This document shows positions 14,567-24,719 of a DNA stretch of 64,000 nucleotides, piece after piece (within the stretch, counting starts at the first letter, position 1; each line of letters opens with the position of its first letter). The notes beneath the pieces were generated by a model. The model did no database searches and was not told the origin of the DNA. It saw nothing but the letters and a program-made list of their open reading frames with translations. The translations under genes and the position numbers were made by a program. Origin of the DNA: Orientallactaga sibirica (taxonomy: Eukaryota; Chordata; Mammalia; Rodentia; Dipodidae); contig JAEOAD010000888.1 of assembly GCA_036365145.1 (NCBI GenBank), forward strand, positions 4,295,001 to 4,359,000. The letters are read 5' to 3'.

Positions 14567-16308
14567 TCGAGGTAAGGTCTCACTCTGGCCCAGGCTGACC
14601 TGGAACTCACTCTGTATTCTCAGGGTGGCCTCGAACTCCCAGCGATCCTCCTACCTCTGCCTCCCAAGTGCTGGCATTAAAGGTGTGTGCCACCACGCCC
14701 CATCTTTTTGTTTTTTTGAGGTAAGGCCTCATTCTAGCCCAGATTGACTTAGAGTTCACTATGTAGTCTCAGGGTGGCCTCAAACTCATGGTGATCCTCC
14801 TACCTCTGCCTTCCAAGTGCTGGGATTGAAGGTGTGTACCAACACACTGGCTAACCGCATTTTTTCTTTTTCTTTTCTTTTCTTTTTTTTTTTTTGGAGA
14901 GACAGAGAGAGAGAAAGAGAGAGAGAATGAGCACACTTGAGCCTCTAGCTGCTGCAAAGAAACTCATGTGCCACCTTGTTCATCTGGCTTACATGGGTCC
15001 TGGGGAAATGAACCGGGGTCCTTTAGCTTCGCAGGCAAACGCCTTAACCGCTAAGCCATTTCCCCAGCCCCAGCCCTTGTTTTTTGAGGTAGGGTATCAC
15101 TTTAGTTCAGGCTAATCTGGAATTCACTATGTAGTGTCAGGGTGGCCTTGAACTCATGGTGATCCTCCTACCTCTGCCTCCCCAGTGCTTGGATTAAAGG
15201 CATGCACCATCACACCCTGCTAAAAAGTTTTAGTTTTTTTTTTTTTTTTTTTTTTTGGCAGGGTCTTGATCTAGCCCAGGCTGACCTGGAATTCACTATG
15301 TAGTCTCAGGGTGGCCTTGAACTCACGGCGATCCTCCTACCTCTGCCTCCCAAGTGCTGGGATTAAAGGCGTGTTAAAAAAATAAAATAGCAACGGAACA
15401 ATTATGACAGTGGATAGTAGGATAATACACTACCTAGATTTGTAGTCCTACTAACTTTGGTTCAAATGCAGTTCTGCCACTTATTGGATTGAGTAACCCA
15501 AGTCAAGTCACTTTTCTACTTTTCTTTTTCTTTTTCTTTTTTTTTTGGTTTTTCGAGGTAGGGTCTCACTCTAGCCCAGGCTGACCTGGAATTTACTATA
15601 TAGTCTCAAGATGGCCTTGAACTCACCGCCATCCTCCTACCTATTCCTCCCCAGTGCTGGGATTAAAGGCGTGTGCCACCACGCCCCGCTCCCTTTTTAA
15701 ATTTTTGACAGCCCTTTCAGGAGAGACTTATCATTTGCAAGATGAAGAAACTGAGGCTCCCTGAAAGGGGTGGAGGTCTATTAAGGGTGGACGAGCCCCG
15801 ACCCTGGTCCCAGGAGTCCCACTGACCGGTGGCCATGTCTCTGCAGGTGCAACACCAGGGAGACCCCTTTGGGCTTCCGGGCTTCTCACCGCCACGGCTG
15901 CCAGTGGCCGGCCTGAGCGCCCCGGCCGCGGGCCACGCGGGACTGTCGCTGCCCGAGCGGCTGCGGCTGGACGCGGCGGCGCTCGAGGCGCTGCCCGCGC
16001 TGCTGGATGTCGTGCGCCGCCGCCAGGCAGAACTGAACCCGCGCGCCCCGCGCCTGCTGCGGTGCTTGGAGGACGCGGCGCTCCAGGCCCGGGCCCTGGG
16101 CGCCGCGCTGGACACCGTGCTGGCCGCGCTAGGCGCCGCGGTCCCAGGGCCCCGGCCGCAGCCCCCCGCCGCCGCCGTCGCCGCCAACTCCGCCGCGGGA
16201 GTCTTCTCGGCCAAGGTGCTGGGGCTCCACGTGTGCAGCCTCTACGGCGAGTGGGTGAGCCGCACCGAGGGCGACCTGGGCCAGCTGGTGCCCGGGGGTC
16301 CCGCCTGA
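10922..16308 (+). CDS. Ctf1: Ctf1, cardiotrophin-1 (complete, 3 coding exons)
   Basis: Spliced coding sequence 10922-10946, 12202-12320, 15847-16308. It is 606 nt, or 201 codons plus stop, the usual length of cardiotrophin-1. Junctions are GT-AG with matching phases. The protein starts MSQREGNLEDPQADTPVSLL and continues HLEAKIRQTHSLAHLLTKYA, the first helix of a four-helix IL-6-family cytokine. It later has RLRLDAAALEALPALL, RRRQAELNPRAPRLL and a C-terminus with KVLGLHVCSLYGEWVSRTEG. As in known CT-1, there is no N-terminal signal peptide. The family signals through LIFR and gp130. Exon 3 is very GC-rich. The Ctf1 and Ctf2 exon boundaries are in equivalent places, as expected for duplicated genes. 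Confidence 0.96.
11414..11473. promoter_or_regulatory. Inverted pair of ZNF143/THAP11-type (SBS) motifs in Ctf1 intron 1
   Basis: GGACTACATTCCCTGCATGC at 11414-11433 (plus strand). The same motif occurs in reverse at 11460-11473, where GGGAAATGTAGTCC reads GGACTACATTTCCC on the minus strand. Both fit the ACTACAnTTCCCAGnATGC consensus of ZNF143/THAP11 promoters. A promoter or insulator role is inferred. Confidence 0.6.
11641..11750 (+). repeat. B1-like SINE, 5' shortened
   Basis: GCCGGGCGTGGTAGGAGGAT shows a deletion joining the head to the middle. Confidence 0.85.
11756..12201. other. Unique part of Ctf1 intron 1
   Basis: No repeat or extra exon recognised; ends in the pyrimidine-rich acceptor of exon 2. 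Confidence 0.5.
12202..12320 (+). CDS. Ctf1: Ctf1 coding exon 2
   Basis: Acceptor CCCACCAG, donor GTGAGT. It encodes EDPQADTPVSLLPHLEAKIR through EQLLEEY (helix A). Confidence 0.95.
12321..12880. other. Unique 5' part of Ctf1 intron 2 with MIR-like patch
   Basis: CTGGGAGTCAGGAAACCTGG and CCTCACTGCCATGGGCTGTA at 12548-12612 resemble a decayed MIR. Otherwise nothing recognised. Confidence 0.4.
12888..13036 (+). repeat. B1-like SINE
   Basis: Forward copy lacking the first bases; 25-base A tail. Confidence 0.82.
13038..13545 (+). repeat. B2-like then two B1-like SINEs, head to tail
   Basis: B2-like 13038-13240 (with an internal deletion after GAATTCTTCAGG), B1-like 13241-13378, B1-like 13381-13540. 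Each starts in the A-rich tail of the one before. Confidence 0.8.
13552..14110. repeat. B2-like SINE (+) split twice by later SINEs
   Basis: Host B2-like copy is interrupted by a short B1-like (13593-13690; duplication TTCTTCCTTG at 13583 and 13693). It is interrupted again by a reverse B2-like copy (13783-14038; duplication CATACGTCTGGAATTT at 13767-13782 and 14038-14053). Confidence 0.88.
14111..14200 (-). repeat. B1-like SINE, shortened
   Basis: Reverse copy; only 90 bp remain. Confidence 0.75.
14250..14518 (-). repeat. Long B2-like variant
   Basis: Reverse copy with the extra GGCATTGCGCCCTTGCATCA block. Its ATTGGAACCGCTGGAAATTG stretch is duplicated. Confidence 0.85.
14519..15230 (-). 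repeat. Cluster of B1/B1/B2/B1-like SINEs
   Basis: Reverse copies at 14519-14703 (with (TTTTG)n tail), 14706-14856, 14880-15070 (B2-like) and 15074-15222. Confidence 0.85.
15232..15375 (-). repeat. B1-like SINE, 5' end lost
   Basis: Reverse copy ending at GATTAAAGGCGTG, so the family's first bases are missing. Confidence 0.8.
15520..15692 (-). repeat. B1-like SINE
   Basis: Reverse copy 150 bp before the Ctf1 exon 3 acceptor. A MIR-like fragment (GATGAAGAAACTGAGGCTCC) follows at 15740. Confidence 0.88.
15847..16308 (+). CDS. Ctf1: Ctf1 coding exon 3
   Basis: Acceptor TCTCTGCAG. It opens VQHQGDPFGLPGFSPPRLPV and ends DLGQLVPGGPA with TGA at 16306-16308. It holds helices B-D. CpG-rich, unlike the SINE-filled intron before it. 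Confidence 0.96.
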   Translation: MQHQGDPFGLPGFSPPRLPVAGLSAPAAGHAGLSLPERLRLDAAALEALPALLDVVRRRQAELNPRAPRLLRCLEDAALQARALGAALDTVLAALGAAVPGPRPQPPAAAVAANSAAGVFSAKVLGLHVCSLYGEWVSRTEGDLGQLVPGGPA

Positions 16309-16385
16309 GAGCGGCGCTGGCAAGGCTGTGCGCCCCCTTCTCTCGGGGCTCTTTAACTCTGCGTTTCTGTCAGCGTCCATTTGTA

Positions 16386-16420
16386 CTCTCTCTCTCTCTC
16401 TCTTTTTCTCTCTCTCTCTG
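16386..16420. repeat. (CT)n tract in Ctf1 3' UTR
   Basis: Imperfect CT repeat about 80 bp past the Ctf1 stop. Confidence 0.85.
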
Positions 16421-16806
16421 GGCTTCCATGTCCCCACAGAACTGTGCCCACAGTTCTACGCATTTTCTCTTCTCGAACCCCTTTACGTCTCTGGGGGCCT
16501 CTCTGGTCTCTCCCCATCTTTCGTTTTCCCTTGGCTCATGTGAGCGTGTGTACATCTCAGCCTCACTTCATGGAGGTGACGCTTTGTATCTGCTTCTCTC
16601 CTTCCCTGTCTTTGTCCTTTTTTGCCTAGAAGAGTGCCTGCTGGTCCCTGGTGGCAATGGTCATCTACTTCCAGGGTCATCCTACCTGCTGTGCTCACTT
16701 TCCCCACTAGCTCCTTTGGGCCCTGTCCCTCTCCCTTTGCTGTTTCACAGCTCCCAGCCCTACCCTGATCCATAAAGAGAGAACACAAGCAACACTTTAG
16801 GAGAGT

Positions 16807-16856
16807 TTTATTTGAAAATAAATTAAATTTTTGTAAATAAAATGTTTAAAAATAAA
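16807..16856. terminator. Back-to-back poly(A) signals for convergent Ctf1 and Ctf2
   Basis: Plus-strand AATAAA at 16817-16822, 16836-16841 and 16851-16856, about 510-550 bp after the Ctf1 stop. The minus-strand signal (TTTATT) is at 16807-16812, the first convincing one downstream of the Ctf2 stop. Use by Ctf2 is inferred; it would give a 3' UTR of about 0.9 kb. Confidence 0.6.
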
Positions 16857-17095
16857 ACTACAATTATTTGTAAGTAGTTGTTACAAATGGCAGATTTGAC
16901 AATAGGATCCTTAAAGTACAGGGTGGTCCCTCCACTTACCCAAAAGGCACAGTATAAATAAATTCATCACAAACCCAGGCCAGGGATGCTGCCTGTCAGT
17001 CCTGAACAGGAAGTGAGCGTGTCCTGAGCAGGAAACAGATGCAGCCTGACGTCTAGTGGCAGCAGCTGGAAGAACTCTCACTCATCAATAAGTCA

Positions 17096-17268
17096 CAGTC
17101 GGGTGTAGTGGTGCAGGCCTTTATTCCCAGCACTTGGGAGGCAGAGGTAGGGGGATCACCATGAGTTCGAGGCCACCCTGAGAGTACAGAGTGCATTCCA
17201 GGTCAACTTAAGCTAGAGTGAGACCCTACCTCAAAAAACAAACAAAAAAAAAAAAAAAAAAAAAAAGA
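17096..17268 (+). repeat. B1-like SINE between Ctf1 and Ctf2 ends
   Basis: Forward copy starting GTCGGGTGTAGTGG with a long A tail; it would lie in the Ctf2 3' UTR if the distal poly(A) signal is used. Confidence 0.88.
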
Positions 17269-17695
17269 GAAGAAGTCAGAGAGTAGACAAGGGGAGGAAT
17301 TAATTAACTCTAACAAGAAGGAGGCCTCTGCTCAGAAAGGCCAGATCTTCACACAGGAAGTGAGGTAGACAGAGAAAGGAAGGCAGCTTCTGGTCTTCCC
17401 AAAAATTACTAGAAGGGTCTCAGGGCAAGCCCAGAACAAAGACCACCTGTCTGTCCTCTCCTTAGAGTAGCTCATGAAGCCTCTTCAGAGGGGCTCTTCT
17501 TTCCAACCAGAAAATAGGAAAGCCAGTACCATTGGCTTGGTGATCCAGGGAACCCCACTCAGATCTGGAAGGAAGGCAGTGGTTTTGGCAGGAAGGTCCA
17601 GGAAATCACAAGGCCCATAGATCGTGGGTGCAGCAATTTCTCTAGCCCACAAGAAAAGCAAAAAAGTGCAGCTCCTAACAGGAAGGCCTGCCCCT

Positions 17696-18154
17696 CTATG
17701 CTGGGTATTTGGCCTTGAGCAGGGCCAAGTCCCTTACAGCCCGGTCTGTCCAGTGACCATATTCCCGGGTCACTATGTAGCCTCGACATTTCCTCTCAAA
17801 AGCTGAGGCCCCAAAAGGAACAAGGCCCAGGGTATCCTCTTCTGGAGGGATAGGCAGCCCTAAAGCAGTCATGATGGCAGCCATGTTGCCCAGTAGGCCT
17901 TGAGCCCTCAGTCTTGCAGCTCCTAGCTGGGCCAGCAGGATGGGACTGCCAGGATTCAGGTCACTCTGGTCATCCCCTACAAGCTGGAGGTGCTGGGATA
18001 AAGCCAGGAAGGCTCCCTGAGCACGGCTCAGTCGTTCCACATCGTCCAGGGCATGCCAGATCCTGAAGGAGACAGCAGCTGGAGGCAGGCTGCTAAGCTG
18101 AAGCTCAGGGGCTGAAAAGCCAGGGTCACTGAAGGGGCTGCCCTGGTACTGGAG
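17696..18154 (-). CDS. Ctf2: Ctf2 coding exon 3
   Basis: Acceptor CTCATGCAG. 152 codons and TAG at 17698-17696. It contains the conserved LGNMAAIMTALGLPIPPEED and RKCRGYIVTREYGHWTDRAV stretches. An ATG just upstream of the acceptor is intronic. Confidence 0.95.
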   Translation of the reverse strand, partial: LQYQGSPFSDPGFSAPELQLSSLPPAAVSFRIWHALDDVERLSRAQGAFLALSQHLQLVGDDQSDLNPGSPILLAQLGAARLRAQGLLGNMAAIMTALGLPIPPEEDTLGLVPFGASAFERKCRGYIVTREYGHWTDRAVRDLALLKAKYPA

Positions 18155-21100
18155 CTGCATGAGTGACAGACACAAACAGAAGTAAGGGGACCAAAGGAAT
18201 GTCTGAGATACTAGGTTTGGGACTCTGACACTGGCATCTTCCCACAGGGAGCCACCATTCACCACCCCTCAGGCGCTGGAGGGCTGTTCTAAGAGAGCTA
18301 GGGCATTATAGACCACCTGCCCTCTGCTCCAACTGTGCAACATTGACTCCCAAGAATCCAGAATTCCACATGGTGGTGTCACTGTAACAATCCGAAATAA
18401 TACACATAAAGCATTTAACACTGTATGTGACATGCAGTAAGGAGGTGAAAGCCATCATTAAGTAATCATATTGTAAGTATCAGTGAATTCTGTAGTATTT
18501 TATTTTCTAAAAATATTTTTAATATTTTATAAATTTTATCATGATTTCTTTTTATTTATTTATTTTTATTTGAAGGTAGGGTTTCACGCTAGCCCAGGCT
18601 GACCTGGAATTCTCTATGTAGTTTCTTTTTTTTAATATATATATATATTTTTTTATTTTTATTTTTTTGGAGAGAGACAGAGCGAAGGAGAGGAAGACAG
18701 AGATGGTCGCACCAGCAGCATCTCAGCTGCTCTGAACAAAATCCAGATGCATGCGCCCCCTTGTGGTCAAGTGTGGCATTGCACCCTTGCGTCACTGCAT
18801 CTGGCTAAACGTGGGACCTGGAGATTGGAACTGCTGGAGGCAGGTGCCTTAACCGCTAAGCCATCTCTCCAGCCCTCACTATGTAGTTTCAGGGTGGCCT
18901 CAAGCTCATGGTGATCCTCCTACCTCTGGCTCCCAAGTGCTACGATTAAACGCGTGAGCCACCACGCCTGACTCTGATTTCCTTTTTTTTTTTTTTTGGT
19001 TTTTGCAAGGTAGGGTCTCACTCTGGTCCAGGCTGACCTGGAATTCACTATGTAGTCTCAGGGTGGCCTCGAACTCTCGGCGATCCTCCTACCTCTGCCT
19101 CCCGAGTGCTGGGATTAAAGGCATGCGCCACCACACCCGGCTCTGATTTCCTATTTTTAAATGTTTCATTTATTTATTTGAGAAGGAGAGAAAATGGGCA
19201 TACCAGGGCCTCTAGCCACTGAAAACAAACTCCAGATGCATACCCCATCTTTGCATCTGGCTTTACATGGGTCCTGGGGAATTGAACGTTGGTCCATATG
19301 CTTTGCTGGCAAAGTGCCTTACCACTGAGCCATCTCTCCAGTCCCATATTTTTTGTTCTTTTTTTTTTTTTTTTTAGTTTTTCGAGATAGGGTCTCACTC
19401 TAGCCCAGGCTGACCTGGAATTCACTATGTAGTCTCAGGGTGGCCTTGAACTCATGGTGATCCTCCTCTCCTACCTCTGCCTCCCAAGTGCTGGGATTAA
19501 AGGCATGCGCCACCACACCTGGCTTCTTTCTCTCTCGTTCAAATAAATAATTTTTTTTTTGCCAGACCCTACCTCGAAAAAAAAAAAAAAAAAAAAAAAG
19601 AAAGAAAGAAAGAAAGAAAGAAAGAAGAGAGAGAGAGAGAAAGGGGGAGAGAGAGAGAGAATGGGTCCACCAGCCACTACAAACGAACTACAGATGCATG
19701 TGCCACCTTGTTCATCTGGCTTACATGGGTCTTAGGGCATCGAACCTGCGTCCCCTTTGGCTTTGCAGGCAAACACCTTAACCACTAAGCCATCTCTCCA
19801 GCTCTCCCCCGCTTTTTTTTTTTTTTTTTTTTTTTTTTTGAGGTAGGATCTTACTCTAGCCCAGGCTGTCCTGAAATTCACTATTTAGACTCAGGCTGGC
19901 CTCCAACTCATGGTAATCCTTCTACCTGTGTCTTCCAAGTGCTGGGATTAAAGGCATAAGCCACCATGCCTGGTTTTCCATAAAATATTTTTATTTATTT
20001 CTGAGAAAGCAAGAGAGAAAGCACCAGTGCTAGAAACAAACTCCAGACGTGTGTGCCACTTTTTGCATCTGGCTTTATGCAGTTACTGAGGAACTGAACC
20101 TGATAGGTTTTGCAAGCAAGTGTGTTTAACCACTGAGCAATCTCCACAGCCCTACTGTGATATTTTATAAGTTCAAGTATATTACAAAAATGTAGCTGGG
20201 CATGGTGGCACACTCCATCAATCCCAGCACTCAGAAGGCAGAGGTAGGAGGATCACTGTGAGTAGGAGGCCACCCTGGGGCTACATTTTTAATTCCAGGT
20301 CAGCCTGGTCCAGAGTGAGGCCCTACCTTGTAAAAACAAAACAAAACAAAAAAAAAAAAAAAAGAAAAAGAGTAATTACAAGGCTGAGGAAAGGGCTTAG
20401 CGGTTAAGGTGTTTGTCTGCTAAGCCCAAGGACCCTGGTTCGATTCCCCAAGACCCACGTAAGCCAGGTGCACAAGGGGGTGCATGAGTCTGGAGTTTGT
20501 TTGCAGAGGCTGGAGGCCCTGGCGTGCCCATTCTCTCTCTCTCTCTCTCTCTCAAATAAATAAAATAAAATATTTAAAAATGTAGTTACTGCTGCGTGTG
20601 GTGGTGCATGCCTTTAATCCCAGCCCTCAGAGGCAGAGGTAGGAGGATCGCTGTGAGTTCAAGGCTAGCCTGCAACTACAGAGTGAGTTCCAAGTTAGCT
20701 TGGGCTAGAGCGAGAACCAACTTCAAAAAAAAAAAAAAATGTAGGGCTGGAGAGATGGCAGTGATTCGCCAGGTCCCATGTAAGCCAGATGCATATGGTG
20801 GCACATGCATCTGGGGTTCGTTTGCAGTGGCTAGAGGCCCTGGCGTGCCCATTCTGTCTCTCTCTCTATCTGTAATAAATAAATAAAAAATAAAATCTTA
20901 AAAAAAAAAAAAAGAAAGTAGTTACAGTCCAGGCATAGTGGCACACTTCTTTAATTCCAGCACTTGGGAGGTTGAGATAGGAGGATCACTATGGGTTTGA
21001 GGACAGCCTGGGCTACAGAGTGAGTTCCAAGCCAGCCTCAGCTAGAGTGAGGTCCTGCTTCAAAAAAGATAAATAAATTTAATCCCAGCACTTGGGAGGC

Positions 21101-21629
21101 AGAGGTAGGAGGATTGCTGTGAGTTCAAGGCCACCCTGAGACTACATAGTGAATTCCAGGTTAGCCTGAGCTAAAGTGAGACACTACCTTGGAAAACCAA
21201 AAAAAGATAAATAAGAGCCTGGTATAGCTTACGCCTTTAAACCCAGCACCCAGGAGTCAGAAGTAGGAGGATTGCTGTGAGTTTGAGGCCATCCTGAGAA
21301 TACAGAGTGAATTCCAGGTCAGCCTGGGTTAGAGTGAGACCCTACCTTGAAAAACAAAACAAAACAAAAAAAAGATAAATAAACAAAATATACTATACTT
21401 ACAGAAGCTGGACATGGTGGTGCCTGCCTTTAATCCCAGCACTCGGGAGGCAGAGGTAGGAGAATCGCCATGAATTTGAGGCCACCCTGAACTACATAGT
21501 GAATGGTCAGCCTGGGCTAGAGTGAGACCTTACCTCAAAAAAAAAAAAAAAAAAAAAAAAATTTACTTACAGCCCATTGTTTCTTATTTATAATATATAG
21601 TTGTCTATATTCTTACCTGCACAAAATCT

Positions 21630-21683
<54 letters not shown>

Positions 21684-22344
21684 TGAGGTAGAGTCTCACT
21701 CTAGCCCAGGCTGACCTGGAATTCTCTATGTAGTCTCAGGGTGGCCTCTAATGCACCATGATCCTCCTACTTCTGCCTCCCAAATGCTGGGATTAAAGGC
21801 ATACATCTGGCTCTATTTATTTTATTTATTTTTATGAAAGAGAGAGAGAATTAGTGTGTCAGGGCCTCCAGCCACTGCAATCGAACTCCAGATGTGTGCT
21901 CCACCTTGTGCTCATGCATGACCTTGCACATGTGTCACCTTTTGCATCTGGTTTATGTGGGATCTGGGAAATGGAACCTGGGTCCTTAGGCTTCACAGGC
22001 AAGTGCCTTAACTGCTAAGCCATCTCTCCAACCCTTAAAAAATTTTTTTTTTTGGAAAAAAATTTTTTTTTGAGACAAGGTCTTCTTCCAATGTAAAACT
22101 CACAATGCTCCCTTCTCCTGAGTGCTGGGCTAACAGATGTCACCATTACACCAAAATTGACACATTGACTATAGAATCTTTTTTTGCATGTGTATATGTG
22201 TGTGATGAATGTATGTATGTTCTTATATGTGCAGGACAGTAATGTGTAGGTACATGTACATGTGTGTATTGCCCCTCATTTTACATGAGTGCTAGGGATC
22301 TGAACTCAGGTCCTTATGATTGTATGGAAAGCACTTTTAAAATA

Positions 22345-22383
<39 letters not shown>

Positions 22384-23440
22384 GTTTTGTGAGGTAGGGT
22401 CTCACTCTGGTTCAGGCTGACCTGGAATTAACTATGTAGTCTCAAGGTGGCCTTGAACTCACGGCAATTCTCCTACCTCTGCCTCTCGAGTGCTGGGATC
22501 AAAGGTGTGCGCCCAGCTTAAAAATATCTTTTTTAAAATTTGTATTTATTTGGGCTGGAGAGATGGCTTGGCAGTTAAGGCACATGCCTGCGAAGCCTAA
22601 GGACCCCAGTTCGATTCTCCAGGTCCCACGTAAGCCAGATGCACCAGGGGGCGCACGCATCTGGAGTTTGTGTGCAGTGGCTAGAGGCCCTGGTATGCCC
22701 ATTCTCCCTCTCCCTCTCTTTCCCTCTCTCTGTCTCTAGTAAATAAATAAAAATAAAATCTTTAAAAAAATTTTGTATTTATTTGAGAGGGAGGGAGGGA
22801 GAGAAAGAGAGAATGGGCATACCAGGGACTTCCAGACACCGCAAATGAACTCCAGACACATTGTGCACCTTGTGCATATGGCTTACTTGGGAATTGAACC
22901 TGGATCTTTTGGCTTTGCAGACAAATGTCTTAGCCATTAAGCCATATCTCCAGCCCAGCAAGCCGTTTTATGTATTTACTTGCAAGCACACAGAGAGAAG
23001 AAAGGGAGTACCAGGGCCTCCAGCTGCTGCAAATGAACTCTAGATGCAAAGACACTTTGTGCATCTGGCTTTATGTGAATACTGGGGAATTGAACTTGGG
23101 TCATTAGACTTTGCAGGCAAGTGTCTAAACTGCTGAGCCATCTCTCTAGACCCTTTTTTTTCTGTTTCTTGAGTCTCATGTATCCTAAGCTGGTCTTGAA
23201 CATGCTATGTAGCCAAGGATGACCTTGAACTCCTGATCCTCCTCAATCCATCTCCTGTATGCTGGGATTACCAGTAATTTATTTACTTATTTGCACTTGT
23301 GTGTGTGTGCATGGATGCACTAGGATCTCTTGCCTGTCTGGTTGTATGTGGGTGGCTGGGAAATTGAACCTGGGCTGCCAGGCTTTGCAAGTAAGTGTCT
23401 TTGACCACTGAGCCATCTCCCCAGCCCCAGAACCTTGTTT

Positions 23441-23504
<64 letters not shown>

Positions 23505-24682
23505 TTTAGAGAGAGAGAGGGGAGAGAGAATTGGCCTGTCAGGGCCTCAGCCACTGCAATGGAATTCCAGACGCTTGCACCACCTAGTGGGCATGTGTGA
23601 TCTTGTGCTTGCCTCACCTTTGTGCGTCTGACTAACATGGGATCTGGAGAGTCAAACATGGGTCCTTAGGCTTCTCAGGCAAGCGCCTTAACTGCTTAGC
23701 CATCTCTCCAGCCCTGTCTTCAATTTTACTTATTTGTGAGAAGAGAGAGACAGAGAGTGAGAATGTGCCAGGACCTCTTGGTACTGTAAGCAAACTCCAG
23801 ATACATGAACCTACGGCTTTCCATAGGTATTAGGGCTTGCAAGCAAGCACATTTAACTGCTTAGCTACTTCTCCATCCCAATCCCAATACGTAGAATCTT
23901 TTTATTTTATTGGATTAATTAACTTATTTATTTATCAGAGACAGAGAGAGGGAAAGACAGAGAGGGAGAATGGGCACGCCAGGGCCTCTAGCCACTGCGA
24001 ACGAACTCCAGATGCATGCATCCCCTTGTGCATCTGGATTACATGGGACCTAGAGAATCGAACTGGGGTCCTTAGGCTTTCACAGGTTATGTGCCTTAAC
24101 TGCTAAGCCATCTCTTCAGCCCTAGAATCCTTTTTTGTCACTTGTTTTTTGAGGTAGAGTCTCACTCTAGCCCAGGCTGACCTGGAACTCATTCTGTAGT
24201 CTCAGGCTGGCCTGGAACTCATGGTGATTATCCTCCTACCTCTGCCTCCTGAGTGCTTAGATCAAAGACACACCCACACCCGATGCTTAGAATCTTAATG
24301 CACATTGATACATCACCTAGTCCCGTATTTCCATTTTACAGGTGGAGAAACTGAGGCTTAGGGTACCCAAGGCTATGTAGGGAATAGTGTTAGAACATAG
24401 ATTGTGTAACTTCCTATTGATATAAAGTGCAGTACAGTGAAAGAGCTGCAAACTTCAGGCTCCAGGACAGCAGACATGTGATTTGGGAAGGGGTGGAGCT
24501 AAGATAGTTCAATGAGATCCCTGCTTGAGACAGACATTCATCTTCAAAATGGGAACAAGCTGGGCATGGCTCACACTTTTAATACCAGCAGAGGTGGGAG
24601 GATCAACTTGAGTTTGAGGCTAAGCCTGCCTAGTGTACATAGAGTTCCAGGCCAGCCTGGGCTAGAGTGAGACCTTGACTCA

Positions 24683-24719
<37 letters not shown>

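Noticed and set aside
16062..16775. 237-codon plus-strand ORF over Ctf1 exon 3
   Set aside because: Out-of-frame shadow of the Ctf1 coding exon running into CT-rich 3' UTR.
18155..18265. Upstream extension of the Ctf2 exon 3 ORF (MVNGGSLWEDASV...)
   Set aside because: Lies before a good CAG acceptor; intron read-through.
22552..22640. tRNA-like A and B boxes in B2-like copies
   Set aside because: They belong to tRNA-derived SINEs; no cloverleaf-forming tRNA gene was seen anywhere.
23438..23505. Regular spaced repeats as a CRISPR-like array
   Set aside because: Simple TTTC microsatellite in a mammalian genome.
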